Assembly: GCA_024398055.1 (NCBI GenBank) | Contig: CP073749.1 | Location: 4,154,594-4,218,593 of the forward strand | Source: a bacterium SCSIO 12741 | GTDB taxonomy: Bacteria > Bacteroidota > Bacteroidia > Flavobacteriales_G > Salibacteraceae | DNA: 64,000 nt | Direction: 5' to 3' | Shown here: positions 62,281-64,000 of the stretch, in pieces | How positions within the stretch are numbered: the stretch's first letter is position 1 | How the letters are laid out: each line of letters opens with the position of its first letter | Made by a program: the position numbers and the translations under genes | The notes under the pieces: model-generated | The model's database searches: none | Told to the model about the DNA's origin: nothing | What the model saw: only the letters and a program-made list of their open reading frames with translations

Positions 62281-64000
62281 GGAGATTAACATTCCTCCTT
62301 CTGCTTCTCCTGCCAACATTGCTTTTTGGGCAGGAAACCCGCCTTTTTTTTGTGGGCAACTTGGCAGTAGGTGATAGCAATACGACATCCACCTTAAATC
62401 ATCTTCAACAGCAAATTCAACGAGCGGGTGAACAAGACATTCTTGTTTTTCTGGGAAACAACTACTTCTCCAATGACGAGTTGTACTCCCCCAACACCAA
62501 TCCTCAATTACAACTCATTCGCGATTTTCCTGGAAGATCGGTAGTTCTTTCTGGCTACAATGATTGGGGCAAGGGTAAAAAGAAAGGTTGGGAACGCATT
62601 CTGGATCAGGAAAGCTACTTCAACCAAATGGTGGACACGCCTGCCATATTCCTCCCTCCTTCTGGCTGCGGTGATCCAGTAGAGATTCTGTTGAATCAGG
62701 AATTGGTTTTAATTGTGATCAACACGCAGTTTTTTCTGCATTCCTGGAATAAGCCCGGTGAAAAATACGGCTGTACAAGCGACAATGTAGAAATGGCTCT
62801 TGACAACCTGGCTGAGCTCGTGCGCAAGAATTCATCCAAAAGAATCATTGTTGCCGGCTATCATCCGATATTGAGTTACGGACGACATCGCAAAGGCATT
62901 GGAGTTCAAAACCTTTCGAATCCTCGCTATGCCTATTTCCGAAAAGAGCTTAATGACATTTTTGAATCCTCCGATCAACTGGTGTATGTATCAGCACATG
63001 ATGATGGTCTACAATACCTCACCAATGGATTAAACCATCAAATTGTGGTAGGCGCCGGTTCTGATTTTGGCAAATTGGATTCAGGCGACTTGAGTGTGTT
63101 TCACGCTGCGGTTCCAGGATTTGCAGAAATAGAATTTAAAGGCAAACGTCCTACCAATCTAACTTTATGGGATGGCCTTGAAAACAAGTCCGTTTATCAA
63201 ACCCAGCTGTACGAGCCTACGGTGCTGTATGATCCAGAGGAATTGGCATCAAGACCGGTATATAACGGCACCACCATGCTGCTGGCGGCCGATACTTCCC
63301 TGGCCAGTACAGGAACAACGGGCGAACGTCTCTTTTTAGGTAATGTCTACCGGTCGGAATGGAGCACCTTTATGGAGTTTCCAACCTTCGATTTAAAAAC
63401 CGAGCATGGCGGACTGGAAGTCAAGAAAGTAGGTGGCGGTGGTCAAACCCGAACTTTACGATTGGAAGCTGCTAATGGCCGTCAATATGTACTGAGATCT
63501 TTGAAGAAATGGCCGGTAAAAGCTGTGCCCGATATTTTCAAACCCACTTTTGCCGCGCAGTTGGCTACTGACCAAATGTCGGACGCGCATCCTTATGGCG
63601 CTTTGGTGGTGCCCAGACTGGCGGATGCCGTTAAAATTCTACATACCAATCCTACCATTGTGGCACTTCCAGATGACCCTCTATTGGGAAAATACCGCAA
63701 CGATTTCAAGGGACTTTTGGCTCTATATGAAGAACGGCCCAATGATGAAGCGGCTGGAGAGCCCCATTTCGGATCGGGAGAGGAAATCAAGAGTACCTTC
63801 GATGTGCTCGACAAATTGCGCAAAAACAACAACCACCGTATCGATGATAAGTTCTTGATCCGAAACCGCATGTTTGATATGTGGATGGGCGATTGGGATC
63901 GTCACGAAGATCAATGGAGATGGGTGGAAACGAAGAACAAAAAAGGTGGAGGAAACCTCTACCGCCCTATTCCACGTGATCGTGATCAAGTGTTCTTTAC
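62277..64000 (+). CDS. Metallophosphoesterase-like outer-membrane-linked protein, catalytic motifs degenerate (3' end outside window)
   Basis: The ATG overlaps the stop of the propeller lipoprotein (ATGA). The frame is open to the edge, 574 codons. Signal peptide LTFLLLLLLPTLLFGQ. The family's calcineurin-like phosphoesterase domain is present, but every metal or active-site word is altered: FVGNLAVG in place of VGDAG, FLGNNYF in place of GDN, SGYNDWGKG in place of GNHDW, VAGYHPI in place of GHHP, SAHDDGLQYL in place of GHEHNLQYL. Residues 420 on hold the second conserved unit of this family (WMGDWDRHEDQWRWV, RPIPRDRDQVF), which in full-length relatives precedes a BamA-like barrel that should lie beyond the window. 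Confidence 0.8.
   Translation, partial: MRRLTFLLLLLLPTLLFGQETRLFFVGNLAVGDSNTTSTLNHLQQQIQRAGEQDILVFLGNNYFSNDELYSPNTNPQLQLIRDFPGRSVVLSGYNDWGKGKKKGWERILDQESYFNQMVDTPAIFLPPSGCGDPVEILLNQELVLIVINTQFFLHSWNKPGEKYGCTSDNVEMALDNLAELVRKNSSKRIIVAGYHPILSYGRHRKGIGVQNLSNPRYAYFRKELNDIFESSDQLVYVSAHDDGLQYLTNGLNHQIVVGAGSDFGKLDSGDLSVFHAAVPGFAEIEFKGKRPTNLTLWDGLENKSVYQTQLYEPTVLYDPEELASRPVYNGTTMLLAADTSLASTGTTGERLFLGNVYRSEWSTFMEFPTFDLKTEHGGLEVKKVGGGGQTRTLRLEAANGRQYVLRSLKKWPVKAVPDIFKPTFAAQLATDQMSDAHPYGALVVPRLADAVKILHTNPTIVALPDDPLLGKYRNDFKGLLALYEERPNDEAAGEPHFGSGEEIKSTFDVLDKLRKNNNHRIDDKFLIRNRMFDMWMGDWDRHEDQWRWVETKNKKGGGNLYRPIPRDRDQVFF

Noticed and set aside
1-64000. CRISPR array, tRNA or rRNA genes, insertion sequences
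   Set aside because: No regularly spaced direct repeats, no cloverleaf or conserved rRNA words, and no transposase motif were found on either strand.

Overview
The window reads as chromosomal DNA of a member of the Bacteroidota, probably a marine or aquatic Flavobacteriales-like lineage; I infer this from gene content and cannot name a genus. Evidence: three large secreted proteins end in type IX secretion (T9SS) sorting domains; lipoproteins and TPR proteins are of Bacteroidota type; several genes lie behind a TAnnTTTG box, the -7 element of the Bacteroidota sigma factor; Shine-Dalgarno sequences are mostly absent; gyrA and clpC are typical. No rRNA, tRNA, CRISPR array, transposase or integrase was seen.

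Layout. 1-7824 is accessory and AT-rich: two unknown genes, a RadC-family gene whose 3' end is duplicated around a membrane-protein gene, a large protein with a PD-(D/E)XK nuclease-like motif, and about 1 kb of gene-poor DNA with nested inverted repeats. 7825-10685 holds membrane, coiled-coil and LysM proteins. 10864-24809 is an exported-protein region: a frameshifted M43 metalloprotease with T9SS tail, a TonB-C protein, an alpha/beta-hydrolase-like protein, two tandem T9SS proteins and two tandem TPR proteins. 24885-30355 carries gyrA and, divergently, clpC. 30576-39950 holds paired lipoproteins, a NarL-type two-component system, a DHH phosphoesterase, ndk, an EGF-like lipoprotein, a MATE pump and two outer-membrane barrels. 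40071-50226 is one minus-strand cluster for sulfur-intermediate handling: Crp/Fnr regulator, universal stress protein, two YeeE-type transporters, SulP permease, TsdA-like dihaem cytochrome, porin, MFS transporter, CstB-like persulfide dioxygenase and two rhodaneses. 50413-56652 has a thioredoxin-like protein, a second two-component system and a three-gene protease operon. 56939 to the end has a membrane-TPR protein, a YdcF-like protein, an orphan PycTM-type protein, an SdiA-regulated-type lipoprotein and the start of a metallophosphoesterase-like protein running off the edge.

Two results stand out. First, the sulfur cluster has two internal promoters that share a 21-bp motif (17 of 21 positions identical) placed exactly 31 bp upstream of a -7 box, before the stress-protein gene and before the CstB-like gene; the Crp/Fnr gene at the head of the cluster is the obvious candidate regulator. 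Second, five genes are broken by single-base frameshifts (RadC tail, M43 protease, EGF lipoprotein, SulP, response regulator). Each is repaired by adding one base, and in four of them that base is one G/C in a G/C run. This points to systematic homopolymer under-calling in the assembly rather than five real pseudogenes.
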